Below, one piece after another: positions 1-7,689 of a stretch of 42,550 nt of DNA. Origin of the DNA: a virus. Positions within the stretch are counted from its first letter, which is position 1. The number at the start of each line of letters is the position of its first letter. The notes beneath the pieces were generated by a model. The model was not told the DNA's origin. It did not search any database and worked only from the letters and a program-made list of their open reading frames with translations. Both the position numbers and the translations under genes were made by a program. The stretch covers positions 1 to 42,550 of the IMG/VR virus record IMGVR_UViG_3300015194_000006; one strand, given 5' to 3'.

Positions 1-115
1 CGACATCATGAAGTCGCTCGTGTCGTCTGGTCATCCGACCGGGCAGGGAAAGAGCTACTGGACCGCCCGCGACACGCGCGAGATGCACCGCCTGCTCGCT
101 GGATTCGTCGCCTGA
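1..115 (+). CDS. SGNH-hydrolase tailspike, 3' end (circle-junction copy)
   Basis: This is the last part of the gene annotated in full at 40331-42538, repeated here because the linear record overlaps itself. The reading frame enters without a start codon and ends at the TGA at 113-115. The peptide includes the SGHPTGQGKSYW stretch that carries the putative catalytic histidine. It should not be counted as a separate gene or as a truncated pseudogene; joining the ends restores one 735-residue ORF. Confidence 0.9.
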   Translation, partial: DIMKSLVSSGHPTGQGKSYWTARDTREMHRLLAGFVA

Positions 116-127
116 TCCGCACCCCCA
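1..127. repeat. Terminal direct repeat, left copy
   Basis: Identical to 42424-42550. Both copies hold the last codons of the SGNH tailspike gene, its stop and a few bases beyond. A 127-base overlap equals a common maximum assembly k-mer, so this is most simply a circle cut open by the assembler and not a biological terminal repeat. The unique genome is then 42,423 bp. Confidence 0.95.
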
Positions 128-130
128 CCA

Positions 131-153
131 AGCCGCCTCCGGGCGGCTCTTTT
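131..153 (+). terminator. Rho-independent terminator after the SGNH tailspike gene
   Basis: Perfect 7-bp stem AGCCGCC/GGCGGCT with a 4-base TCCG loop, followed by CTTTT. It lies 15 bases after the stop of the SGNH tailspike gene and before the next gene at 171. It probably causes partial termination inside the late operon. Confidence 0.75.
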
Positions 154-170
154 GAACCTCTGATGACCGC

Positions 171-1106
171 ATGACCACTGTCTCCTCCGGCCAAACCAGC
201 AGCACCGTACTCGTCGCAGGCGATACGTTGTCGATTGCGTTCGACACGGCGGAACAGGCGGTTGTGCAGGTCTTCGGCACGGGCGGGCAACAGCGCTTCT
301 CGGGCTCGATCACCACATCGCAGAACATCGGCCCGTTCTTCGGCGGCGATACGGCCTACGTCCAGGCGCTGCGCGGTGCGGTCGACTACACCATCATCCC
401 CGCTGTCACGGTCCCGACCTACGGCACGGCGACGGTGGTGCGCCAGCTCACGGGCGATTACACGATCACGGCAGCCGATGACAACGTGATCTTCTACGCG
501 ACGACCACCATCGTCGTGACGGTCCCCGACCTGTCGCCGAACCCGCAAGTCATCGTCCTACCCCCGACCTCGGGCTCCGTCACCTTCCGCGCCGCTGGCT
601 CCGTCACGTTCAACGGCTCGGCTGCCGATGTGGTGCGCAACTACTCCACCGACCCCTTCGGCGTGTGCTTGGCTCCGCGCTATGGCACGCCCAACGCCTA
701 CGGGCTCAACTCGGGCACGTACAACTTCGCCGGCTTGTCGGGCAACCCGGGCGACAACGCGGCGATGGCTGCTGCCCTCGCGCTGAAGCAGGACATCGCC
801 AACCCGGGCGCGGACAAGCTCACCGGCAATCACACGCTCGTCCTGGCCGACTACAACAAGTGCTACTTCAGCGCGTCGACCTCGGCCCGCACGATCATCA
901 TCCCGTCCGGCCTGCCTACCTACTTCAAGTTCTACGTGGGCCTGACGACCGGCTCCGGGGCGCTTACCGTGAACAACGGTGCGGGCGTGACGATGTACAG
1001 CCAGGGTGGGGCCTATCGCATCACGGCGATGGGTGCTTTCGGAGAGGTTCGTTGCACGGGCGACCAGGACAAGTACATGTTCCTCGGGTCGTCCTGGGTC
1101 GTATGA
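171..1106 (+). CDS. Putative tail/spike structural protein with N-terminal module shared with the SGNH tailspike
   Basis: A 311-residue protein rich in beta-forming Thr, Val and Ser, with no signal peptide or membrane segment. Residues 1-75 align without gaps to residues 1-75 of the SGNH tailspike (40331-42538) with 30 identities, including IGPF, a Gly-Asp and the RG-x-VDYTI ending. After that come two similar beta-rich segments starting LTGDYTI (about residue 93) and LTGNHTL (about residue 220), each running into a TxxGSxxLTV/TF-like strand, which looks like an internal duplication. It overlaps the next gene by ATGA at 1103. The shared N-terminus is probably a particle-docking domain (inference). 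No enzymatic motif was seen. The exact virion role is unknown. Confidence 0.75.
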   Translation: MTTVSSGQTSSTVLVAGDTLSIAFDTAEQAVVQVFGTGGQQRFSGSITTSQNIGPFFGGDTAYVQALRGAVDYTIIPAVTVPTYGTATVVRQLTGDYTITAADDNVIFYATTTIVVTVPDLSPNPQVIVLPPTSGSVTFRAAGSVTFNGSAADVVRNYSTDPFGVCLAPRYGTPNAYGLNSGTYNFAGLSGNPGDNAAMAAALALKQDIANPGADKLTGNHTLVLADYNKCYFSASTSARTIIIPSGLPTYFKFYVGLTTGSGALTVNNGAGVTMYSQGGAYRITAMGAFGEVRCTGDQDKYMFLGSSWVV

Positions 1107-4100
1107 ACCGCTTTCAAGAGCTGCAGCACCTATTCGCACGCACGCAGCAAATGCGTGACCTGCGCAATGGGCGCATGACCATCTCCGGCGATCAGATCCT
1201 CGATGAGAACGGTCGCCCCTGGGTCGGTCGCGGGTTCAACGAGGGCCACGGCGAGCTGTCCAACAGCAACGACGCGCACGAGATGGCCGAACGCGGCTTC
1301 AACTGCGTGCGCATCGTCCCTCGTTTCTGGGGAACGTGGGGCGGCACCATCCTCGACTCCGAGGACGACACGCAGACCAGCCTCGTCGCGGCAACGTATC
1401 TCGTCTACATCCGCTCGCGCGTCATCGAGGCCAAGCAAGCCGGGCTCAAGGTGATCCTCGCCTTCGACACCAACTGCGGCCAGGCCGAGCGGGTGGGCGA
1501 TGCGACATGCGCCATCGGGACCGGCTCCCCGCAGACGCTGTGGACGGCGGGAGGGGCCACCAAGCGCACGCAGTTCAAGGCGGTTCAGCGCTGGTACGCC
1601 CGGATGCTGCGCGGGCTGGTCGACTTCTACGAGCCGGTTGTCGAGCCCAACCCGACGACCACCATCCCGACAGGCGTGGTGGACGACGACGTCAAGCTGT
1701 TCCAGACCGAGGCCCGCAACGAAATCCTCGCCGAAGACCCGCAAGCCCTGTTCATCATGGGGCCGGCACCGGCCTACACCTCCGGGCGCGTCTTCGCGTG
1801 GTTCAACCCGGCGTGGGTTGGCAACACGGTCTATACCTGCAACCTGCTGGACAACGCTTCGAGCGACCCGGCAGGTCTGCCCGCGAAGATCGCCAACCTG
1901 ACGAAGCTGCGCAGCACGTACGGCGCTCCGGTCTTCGTGCAGCAGGTCGGCACGCTGCTTTCCAGCGACCCGACGAACGCCAATCTCGCCAACGTCCTGA
2001 ACCTGATGAACACCGCATCGGGCGGACCCATCGGCGGGACGGTGTGGGAATGGATCAGCCCGATTGCGACCGCCTACGGCCCCTATGCGGGGAGCCAGAC
2101 GTCGCGCACGCTCAATGCGGACCGGATGGCGGTCCTGCAATCCTGGGCGGCGAACGCCATTCCCGCACCGCCCCCGCCACCCGACTACCAGCCAATCGCC
2201 GTCGCTGACGCCATCTCGACGACGCAGAACACGCCTGTTTCTGGAAGCCTCGCCTCCAACGATACCCCGTCTGCCAACGGTGGGAACGTGTGGAGCAAGA
2301 CCGGGTCGCCGTCCCACGGAATCGCCACGGTCAGCAGCGGCGGCAACTACACCTATACCCCGACCACCGGCTACGTCGGCTCGGACTCGTTCACCTACAA
2401 GATCACGGACGCGGACGGGTCGATCTCTTCGGCAACCGTCTCCGTCACGGTCGCACCGGCACCGCCCCCGCCGAACCATCAGCCGCTCGCCGTAGCCGAC
2501 TCGTTCGTGACCATCATGAACACGGCGGTTTCGGGCAGCCTCGCCACGAACGACGACCCATCGCTCGATGGCGGCAACGTCTGGTCCCTGACGAGCGGCG
2601 TGTCGCACGGCTCGGTCACGGTCAACGCTGACGGGACGTTCACCTACACGCCCACGACCGGCTATGTGGGCGGCGACTCGTTCACCTACACCATCACCGA
2701 TGTCGACGGGGACACTTCGACGGCGACAGTCACCCTCGCGGTGACGAACGACGTCCCCCTTGCGGTGGCGGACACGTTCTCCACGCCGATGAACGCCACT
2801 CTCTCGGGGAGCTTGGCGACCAACGACACGGCCTCGGCGGACGGCGGCAACGTGTGGACGAAGATCGGCCCGGTGAGCCACGGCACGGCCACGGTGGGCA
2901 CGGCGGGCGGGTTCACGTACACCCCGACGACGGGGTATGTCGGGACGGACTCCTTCGGCTACCGCATCACGGATGCCAACGGGGATACCTCCGACGCGGT
3001 GGTGACGATCACGGTCACCGGATCGCCCCCGCCGCCGCCGTCGAACGTCCTGTATGTGCGCCAAGACGCCGCAGGAGCGAACAACGGATCGTCCTGGGAC
3101 GATGCCTACACATCGCTGCCGCCGACGCTGCTGCGCGGCTATACGTACTACATCGCCAAGGGCGCGTACGGGTCGCATGTGTTCAACGATGCGACCTCGG
3201 GCACGAGCCGCATCATCATCCAGCGGGCAACGACGGCCATCAACGGCGCGGACCCGGGATGGAGCGGAGCCTATGACGGGACGGTGACGTTCGACGGCGG
3301 CTCGTTCTGGACCGACTACTACACCATCGACGGGCGCACGGTCGACCCGAATTGGCGTACCGGCCAGGTCACGGGATACGGCATCCGCTTCGTGAACTCC
3401 AGCGCGGTGGGTGGGGCCTACGTCTTGCGGCTGGACAACGGCGCGAACGTCGGCGCGAATCACCTCCTGTTCTACGGGGTGGGCTTCTACGGCAAGGGGC
3501 GCGACAGCGGCGCGGGCGACTTCCTCGTCTATGCGCTCGGAAGTTCTTCAACAGACATCACGTTCAGCTACTGCGCGTTCTCCGACAACGGCGGGGCGCA
3601 GTTCAACATTCGCGGCAATAACAGTAGCTGGACTTTCGACCACTGCCTCGCCACCCGGAACACCTCGACCCATGCGGTCCACGGTGAGTTCATGTCGCTG
3701 ACGAACGCGACGAACTTCGTCATCAGCAACAGCTACTTCATCGACATCGAGGGCTCCGGGATCATCGCTGCCGTCAACGGTGGCGCGGTGAACGGCCTCG
3801 ACTTCTTCGGCAACGTGGTCTGTCACACGGACGCGTATCGGGCGCACACGGGGCGCGTTGACGACGGCTCGGGGATCACCTACGGGATCACGGGCGTCAT
3901 CAACATCGCGCAAAACGGTGGCTCCGAGAACGCCACGGGCAACAACATCCGCTTCTACAACAACACGATGGCGAACGTCGAGGGGTTGTGGTGCGGGGTT
4001 CATATCGAGTCGCCGGGCAACACCGGAAACATCGTTCGCAACAACCTCTTCTACTACTTCGCCAACACCGGCTATCCGCTGGCGGGGTACGGAGCTCGGA

Positions 4101-4333
4101 CGGCCATCACTGGCGTCAACACGGTCAGCGACAACCTCTATTACCAAGTCTGGAACGAGGGCAACGCCGCGCCGGCTTTCACGGGCGCATTCGTCAACGC
4201 CGCTGCGCTTGACTTCCGGCTGACTGCGCACTCGTCGCCAGCCGGGGCAACCACCCTCGGCTCGACCTACTCCCCCGACAGCTTCGGCACCACCCGCACC
4301 TCGTGGGACATCGGTGCCTTCGAGTTCATCTAA
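1103..4333 (+). CDS. Large tail fibre/tailspike: GH5-like domain, three Ig/cadherin-like repeats, beta-helix
   Basis: A 1076-residue protein. The start chosen is ATG at 1103, overlapping the upstream stop (ATGA); an upstream in-frame extension to 665 lies wholly inside the previous gene. Residues about 20-345 resemble a GH5/cellulase-type TIM barrel (GRPWVGRGFNEGHGE, RGFNCVRIVPRFWG, FIMGP, GTVWEWIS). Three tandem Big_9/cadherin-like domains follow (about 355-640), each with GSLAxND, GGNVW and YTPTTGYVGxDSF, joined by proline-rich linkers. The rest, starting YVRQDAAGANNGSSW, looks like a right-handed parallel beta-helix. In the GH5-like part the usual NEP acid/base motif reads VEP (E181) and the expected nucleophile position reads VQQVG (Q280-Q281), so hydrolysis is doubtful. 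Likely a host-surface polysaccharide-binding or -cleaving spike. Confidence 0.8.
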   Translation: MNRFQELQHLFARTQQMRDLRNGRMTISGDQILDENGRPWVGRGFNEGHGELSNSNDAHEMAERGFNCVRIVPRFWGTWGGTILDSEDDTQTSLVAATYLVYIRSRVIEAKQAGLKVILAFDTNCGQAERVGDATCAIGTGSPQTLWTAGGATKRTQFKAVQRWYARMLRGLVDFYEPVVEPNPTTTIPTGVVDDDVKLFQTEARNEILAEDPQALFIMGPAPAYTSGRVFAWFNPAWVGNTVYTCNLLDNASSDPAGLPAKIANLTKLRSTYGAPVFVQQVGTLLSSDPTNANLANVLNLMNTASGGPIGGTVWEWISPIATAYGPYAGSQTSRTLNADRMAVLQSWAANAIPAPPPPPDYQPIAVADAISTTQNTPVSGSLASNDTPSANGGNVWSKTGSPSHGIATVSSGGNYTYTPTTGYVGSDSFTYKITDADGSISSATVSVTVAPAPPPPNHQPLAVADSFVTIMNTAVSGSLATNDDPSLDGGNVWSLTSGVSHGSVTVNADGTFTYTPTTGYVGGDSFTYTITDVDGDTSTATVTLAVTNDVPLAVADTFSTPMNATLSGSLATNDTASADGGNVWTKIGPVSHGTATVGTAGGFTYTPTTGYVGTDSFGYRITDANGDTSDAVVTITVTGSPPPPPSNVLYVRQDAAGANNGSSWDDAYTSLPPTLLRGYTYYIAKGAYGSHVFNDATSGTSRIIIQRATTAINGADPGWSGAYDGTVTFDGGSFWTDYYTIDGRTVDPNWRTGQVTGYGIRFVNSSAVGGAYVLRLDNGANVGANHLLFYGVGFYGKGRDSGAGDFLVYALGSSSTDITFSYCAFSDNGGAQFNIRGNNSSWTFDHCLATRNTSTHAVHGEFMSLTNATNFVISNSYFIDIEGSGIIAAVNGGAVNGLDFFGNVVCHTDAYRAHTGRVDDGSGITYGITGVINIAQNGGSENATGNNIRFYNNTMANVEGLWCGVHIESPGNTGNIVRNNLFYYFANTGYPLAGYGARTAITGVNTVSDNLYYQVWNEGNAAPAFTGAFVNAAALDFRLTAHSSPAGATTLGSTYSPDSFGTTRTSWDIGAFEFI

Positions 4334-4342
4334 GGACCACCC

Positions 4343-4687
4343 ATGACCGAACGCATCTACCTGGGCGGGATGACCAACACCACGGTCCATCTGGAGAACG
4401 ACGGGACCATCCACGTTGAAGAGAAGCAGGACGCCCAAGCCATCATCGACGCGAACCAGAAGAAGCGCGATCACCGCTTCCACGGCGCGTCGGCCTCGGG
4501 CGAGTTCGTGGAGGTGGCCGACATCCCCGAGGTGGTCTACCTCGCCAAGTGCCGCGAGATAGGCCAACGACCGTTCGCCTCGCCCGATGTGGCGATGGAG
4601 CTGATCCTTCGTGACCCGGCCTACTCCAAGTGCCTGTCCGCGCCCCGGGTGCGTGATGCGCATGTGATCGTGAAGGGTCTTCGCTGA
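4343..4687 (+). CDS. Small conserved phage protein of the head-tail region
   Basis: A 114-residue soluble protein starting at an ATG preceded by AAGGA (4334-4338). The first third is a short beta-rich segment (IYLGGMTNTTVHLENDG). The C-terminus contains VAMELILRDPAYSK and ends in a VRDAHVIVKGLR-type strand, a pattern I associate with small podovirus proteins encoded next to the head-tail adaptor. It shares a TGATG junction with the adaptor gene. No catalytic motif is visible and the function is unknown; a minor structural or assembly role is inferred from position. Confidence 0.7.
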   Translation: MTERIYLGGMTNTTVHLENDGTIHVEEKQDAQAIIDANQKKRDHRFHGASASGEFVEVADIPEVVYLAKCREIGQRPFASPDVAMELILRDPAYSKCLSAPRVRDAHVIVKGLR

Positions 4688-5349
4688 TGGCCTCGACCAT
4701 GCTGACGATGTCCGATCTCTACGTCGAGATCGTGCGGATGCTCGACGGGGACGACCCCGAGGTGTCGGACATCTCGTCGGACTCGATGTCGCGGCTGGTG
4801 TCCATCGCGCAGCGCCGCATCTACCGCGATGTCCGCTGCCGCTGGAACGAAAAGGAGTTCACGACGACCACCGTCACGAACAACCTCGCCCCGCTGCCCG
4901 CCGACTTCGAGTCCCCGTCCATCGCGCACTTCGGTCGGCAAGCGCTGATCCCGGTCGATGAGACGGTGATCCAGGACTACTACGCCTCCACCGGCTCGAA
5001 GGAGCGCTACATCGCCGTGGCGGGCTCCAACTTCACCTTCTGGCCTCCCATCTCCGATGGTGTGGCGCTGCTGGGACGCTATTACGCCAGGCTCCCCGAC
5101 TTGACGGACGCGAACATCGCCACCAACGCGCTATTCCAGAACGCCGACGACCTGTTCGTCTATGCCGCCCTGGTGGAGTCCACGCCGTTCTTCGGTCCGA
5201 AGGACCAGATGGCGACCTGGGAAGCGAAGTACGAGTCCATCGTGGAGACGCTGAACCTGCACAACCACCGCGCGGCCTATGGGGTCGGGCGGATGAAGCT
5301 GCGCCCCTCTGCGGGCATTTGCGGCGGCTTCCGGGGGCGTTCGGCATGA
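4687..5349 (+). CDS. Head-to-tail adaptor (SU10/P22 gp4-like)
   Basis: A 220-residue protein. The N-terminal half is helical (SDLYVEIVRMLDGDDPEV, SMSRLVSIAQRRIYRDVRCRW); the middle reads as beta strands (TVTNNLAPLPADFESP, YIAVAGSNFTFWPP); a C-terminal helix follows (DLFVYAALVESTPFFG...WEAKYESIVETLN). This order is typical of phage adaptor proteins that form the ring under the portal and link it to the tail hub. The gene begins at the upstream stop (TGATG) and overlaps the next by ATGA. Position between capsid-proximal genes and the gp10-like plug fits. The family call rests on pattern recognition, not a search. Confidence 0.75.
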   Translation: MASTMLTMSDLYVEIVRMLDGDDPEVSDISSDSMSRLVSIAQRRIYRDVRCRWNEKEFTTTTVTNNLAPLPADFESPSIAHFGRQALIPVDETVIQDYYASTGSKERYIAVAGSNFTFWPPISDGVALLGRYYARLPDLTDANIATNALFQNADDLFVYAALVESTPFFGPKDQMATWEAKYESIVETLNLHNHRAAYGVGRMKLRPSAGICGGFRGRSA

Positions 5350-5663
5350 CGACAGCCCTTCCAGTTGCCCGCTTCGACATCCCCATCGGGCGCACGGCGG
5401 ACGGCCAGCCCGTCATGTTCGACCCTCTGTGGTTTCGCAACGTCTTCAAGCCGCTCATCGACCGTGTTGGCGGCGACACCGCGCTATCGAACCTCGAGCT
5501 GGCGTCGATGACGTTCGCCTTCGCGGACCCCATCTACCAGCGCCCGGTGGCCGACGACGCGATGACCGACCTGATCCAGCCGCGCGACTTCGACCAGTCG
5601 TTCGGAGACGTCATGCAATCGGCAGGCAGCTTCGACCTCGGCGAAACAACCTACCAGCGGTGA
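5346..5663 (+). CDS. Small conserved structural-region protein
   Basis: A 105-residue soluble protein. The ATG at 5346 overlaps the adaptor stop (ATGA), which I prefer to an upstream in-frame ATG at 5319 because operon neighbours are joined the same way and GGGGGC lies just upstream. It has a Pro-rich N-terminal strand region (FDIPIGRTADGQPV), a helix around FRNVFKPLIDRVGG and an acidic C-terminus. No known motif. A role in tail or head completion is inferred from its position between the adaptor and gp10-like genes. Confidence 0.65.
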   Translation: MTTALPVARFDIPIGRTADGQPVMFDPLWFRNVFKPLIDRVGGDTALSNLELASMTFAFADPIYQRPVADDAMTDLIQPRDFDQSFGDVMQSAGSFDLGETTYQR

Positions 5664-5667
5664 ACCC

Positions 5668-6015
5668 ATGCAACGTGTCCCCGTCATCCTCGTCCAGAAC
5701 CTCCAGCTCCCGACCACCTACGCGGCGCAATACACCGTGAACGGCTCGGGCGCTGTGGCGACCGTCTCTGCGGCAACCCTGAACAACACCTCGGGCTCCC
5801 CGGTCACGGTGTCCATCAGCGTGGTCCCGAGCGGCCAGGCTCAGGCCAACGCGAACGAGATCGTCACGAACCTGTCGATCCCGGCTGCGGGCGCGGCACC
5901 GACCGTCATCTCCTCGCTGATCGGACAACACATCGCCTCGGGCGGGTCGTTGCAGATGAAGGCGTCCAGCGCGACGGCCATCTCCGCGTGCATCAGCGGC
6001 TATCTCACCACCTGA
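5668..6015 (+). CDS. Small beta-rich virion protein, function unknown
   Basis: A 115-residue protein almost entirely made of short, polar beta-strand-like segments (AAQYTVNGSGAVATVSAATL, SPVTVSISVVPSG, ISSLIGQHIASGGSLQMK), with one Cys near the end. It has the look of an Ig-like or decoration-type virion domain, similar in composition to the proteins at 39665-40093 and 40090-40326. The ATG at 5668 follows the upstream stop by 4 bases; no strong ribosome site is present, so translation may be coupled. Decoration or tail-accessory role is inferred. Confidence 0.6.
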   Translation: MQRVPVILVQNLQLPTTYAAQYTVNGSGAVATVSAATLNNTSGSPVTVSISVVPSGQAQANANEIVTNLSIPAAGAAPTVISSLIGQHIASGGSLQMKASSATAISACISGYLTT

Positions 6016-6016
6016 C

Positions 6017-7375
6017 ATGACCGTCCCCTTCGTCTACGGCTCCTATTCGCTGCGCTCGCGCACGGCGGATCTCCAGCGCACGGTCGGGATGATCCCGATG
6101 CCGCTGGAGCCCGCCAACGAGCGCTCGCTGTGGGTGTTCAAGGACGTTCCCGGGCTGGTGCAAGCGTACTCGTTCGGGGCACCGATCCGGGGCGTCTACA
6201 ACGTCAACGGGCGGGCCTTCGTCGTGGCCGGCGCGTCGCTGTACGAAATCTTCGGGGACGGGCGGACGGCGGTGCGTGGCGGTCTCGGGTCGCCAACCGG
6301 CTATGTCGGGTTCGCGGCCAACACGACGCAGCTCGTGGTGTCGGACGGGGCGCAGCTCTACACGATGCCGTTCGCCACCAACGTCGTCACCGGACAGGCG
6401 TTCCCCGGCAAGGCGCGAATCGACTACATCGACCAGTACATCGTCTACATCACCCGCGACTCGCAGCAGTTCGGGTGGACGGGCATCGGGGACGCGACCA
6501 AGCTCGACGCACTCGACTTCGCCAGCGCCGAAGCCTCCCCCGACAACCTCGTCTCCCTGATCGTTGATCACCGGGAACTGCTGCTGTTCGGCACGGACTC
6601 GACGGAGGATTGGGGCAACACCACCGGCTCGGAAATCTTCGCCCGCAACCAGGGTGTCGCCATCGAGTACGGCGTGGCCTCGGAGTGGAGTGTCGCCAAG
6701 CTCGATTCGTCGGTCTTCTGGCTCGCCTCATCGTCGCGCGGACAGGGATCGGTCGTCAAGCTCACCGGCTACGTGCCAGTGACCATCTCGACGGCGGCTA
6801 TCGAGCAGAAGCTGTCCGGGCTGGACCTGTCGGGGGCGACGGCGTTTGCCTTCGAGTGGGAGCGCTCGAAGTTCTACTGCCTGAACGTGCCTGGGCTGGA
6901 CACGACGCTGGTGTTCGATGCGCTGACTAACCAGTGGCACGAATGGGCGGAACTGGTCAACGGCGAGCGCGTACCGCACCGGGCAACGCATCACTTGTTC
7001 GCCTTCAACAACCACTACGTCGGGGATGCCACGGGCAAGCTGTACCGGCTCGACCCCACGGTGAACAACAACGCGGGCGACCCGAAGCTGCGCGAGCGGA
7101 TCACCCCTGTTTCGGCCACGCCGATGCGCGACCGCATCCACTACCAGCGCTTCGTCATCGACTGCGAGCGGGGCACGGGCGGGAAGGTATCCATGCGCTA
7201 TTCGCCCGATGGCGGGAGGAAGTGGACGAACTGGAAGCCGCGCAGCCTGGGCGCTCAGGGCGTCTTCAGGAAGCCGGTGCAGTGGCGACACCTCAACGCC
7301 GGGCGCGACATGGTGATCCATGTCCGCTGCACCGACGACGTTCCCTTCAACCCGGTTTCGGCGGGGGTCGAGTGA
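6017..7375 (+). CDS. Packaged-DNA stabilisation protein / tail plug (P22 gp10-like)
   Basis: A 452-residue protein close in length to P22 gp10 (about 470). It starts TVPFVYGSYSLRSRTAD followed by a run of short beta-strand repeats (GVYNVNGRAFVVAGASLYEI, GFAANTTQLVVSDGAQLY, IDYIDQYIVYITRDSQQF, HRELLLFGTDSTEDW, AKLDSSVFWLASSSRG), the pattern of the gp10-family beta-propeller that sits below the adaptor and closes the portal after packaging. FDALTNQWHEWAE and LYRLDPTVNNN belong to the last blades, followed by a C-terminal strand domain. Its GTGA junction with the cupin gene suggests tight coupling. Family assignment is confident from motif order; the blade count is not resolved. Confidence 0.85.
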   Translation: MTVPFVYGSYSLRSRTADLQRTVGMIPMPLEPANERSLWVFKDVPGLVQAYSFGAPIRGVYNVNGRAFVVAGASLYEIFGDGRTAVRGGLGSPTGYVGFAANTTQLVVSDGAQLYTMPFATNVVTGQAFPGKARIDYIDQYIVYITRDSQQFGWTGIGDATKLDALDFASAEASPDNLVSLIVDHRELLLFGTDSTEDWGNTTGSEIFARNQGVAIEYGVASEWSVAKLDSSVFWLASSSRGQGSVVKLTGYVPVTISTAAIEQKLSGLDLSGATAFAFEWERSKFYCLNVPGLDTTLVFDALTNQWHEWAELVNGERVPHRATHHLFAFNNHYVGDATGKLYRLDPTVNNNAGDPKLRERITPVSATPMRDRIHYQRFVIDCERGTGGKVSMRYSPDGGRKWTNWKPRSLGAQGVFRKPVQWRHLNAGRDMVIHVRCTDDVPFNPVSAGVE

Positions 7376-7689
7376 GCCAGGACAAGCGCGATCACATCGG
7401 CGTTGCACACCACTTCGGTGGCGGTGTCTACATGAAGGAAATCACCGTGCCTGCCGGGCTGGTGGTGGGGCAGCACGTCCACAAGTACGACCACCTTTCC
7501 TACCTCGTCAGCGGAGAAGCGGTGGTCGATGCGCCGTTCTCGCGCTCGACGCTTCACGGGCCAAGTGGGATGGTGATCGAGGCTGGGCGGGCACATTCCA
7601 TCCGAGCGGTGACGGATTGCGTGTGGCTTTGCATCCACGCGACCGACTGCACGGATGCCGACGAAGTGGATGCAGGGCTCATCAAATGA
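7372..7689 (+). CDS. Small cupin-domain protein
   Basis: A 105-residue single-domain cupin. The start is GTG at 7372, overlapping the gp10-like stop (GTGA); the alternative upstream ATG lies deep inside that gene. Motif 1 reads GQHVHKYDHLSYLVSGEA, giving metal-ligand candidates H35, H37 and H41, and motif 2 reads PSGMVIEAGRAHSI with H75. The pattern fits a small metal-binding double-stranded beta-helix. It overlaps by ATGA with a 2-oxoglutarate hydroxylase-like gene, so the two are probably made together. Substrate unknown. It could be an enzyme, a metal or sugar binder, or a structural beta-barrel recruited to the virion. Confidence 0.8.
   Translation: MSQDKRDHIGVAHHFGGGVYMKEITVPAGLVVGQHVHKYDHLSYLVSGEAVVDAPFSRSTLHGPSGMVIEAGRAHSIRAVTDCVWLCIHATDCTDADEVDAGLIK

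Noticed and set aside
665-1102. A 5' extension of the GH5-like spike gene back to 665
   Set aside because: This part overlaps the upstream gene in another frame and is Arg/Gln/Gly-rich shadow translation; the ATGA at 1103 with a sensible N-terminus is the real start.
1130-3463. A 777-codon open frame on the minus strand opposite the GH5-like spike
   Set aside because: It is an Arg/Val/Asp-rich antisense shadow produced by GC-rich codon use, has no recognisable domain, and lies opposite a well-supported gene.
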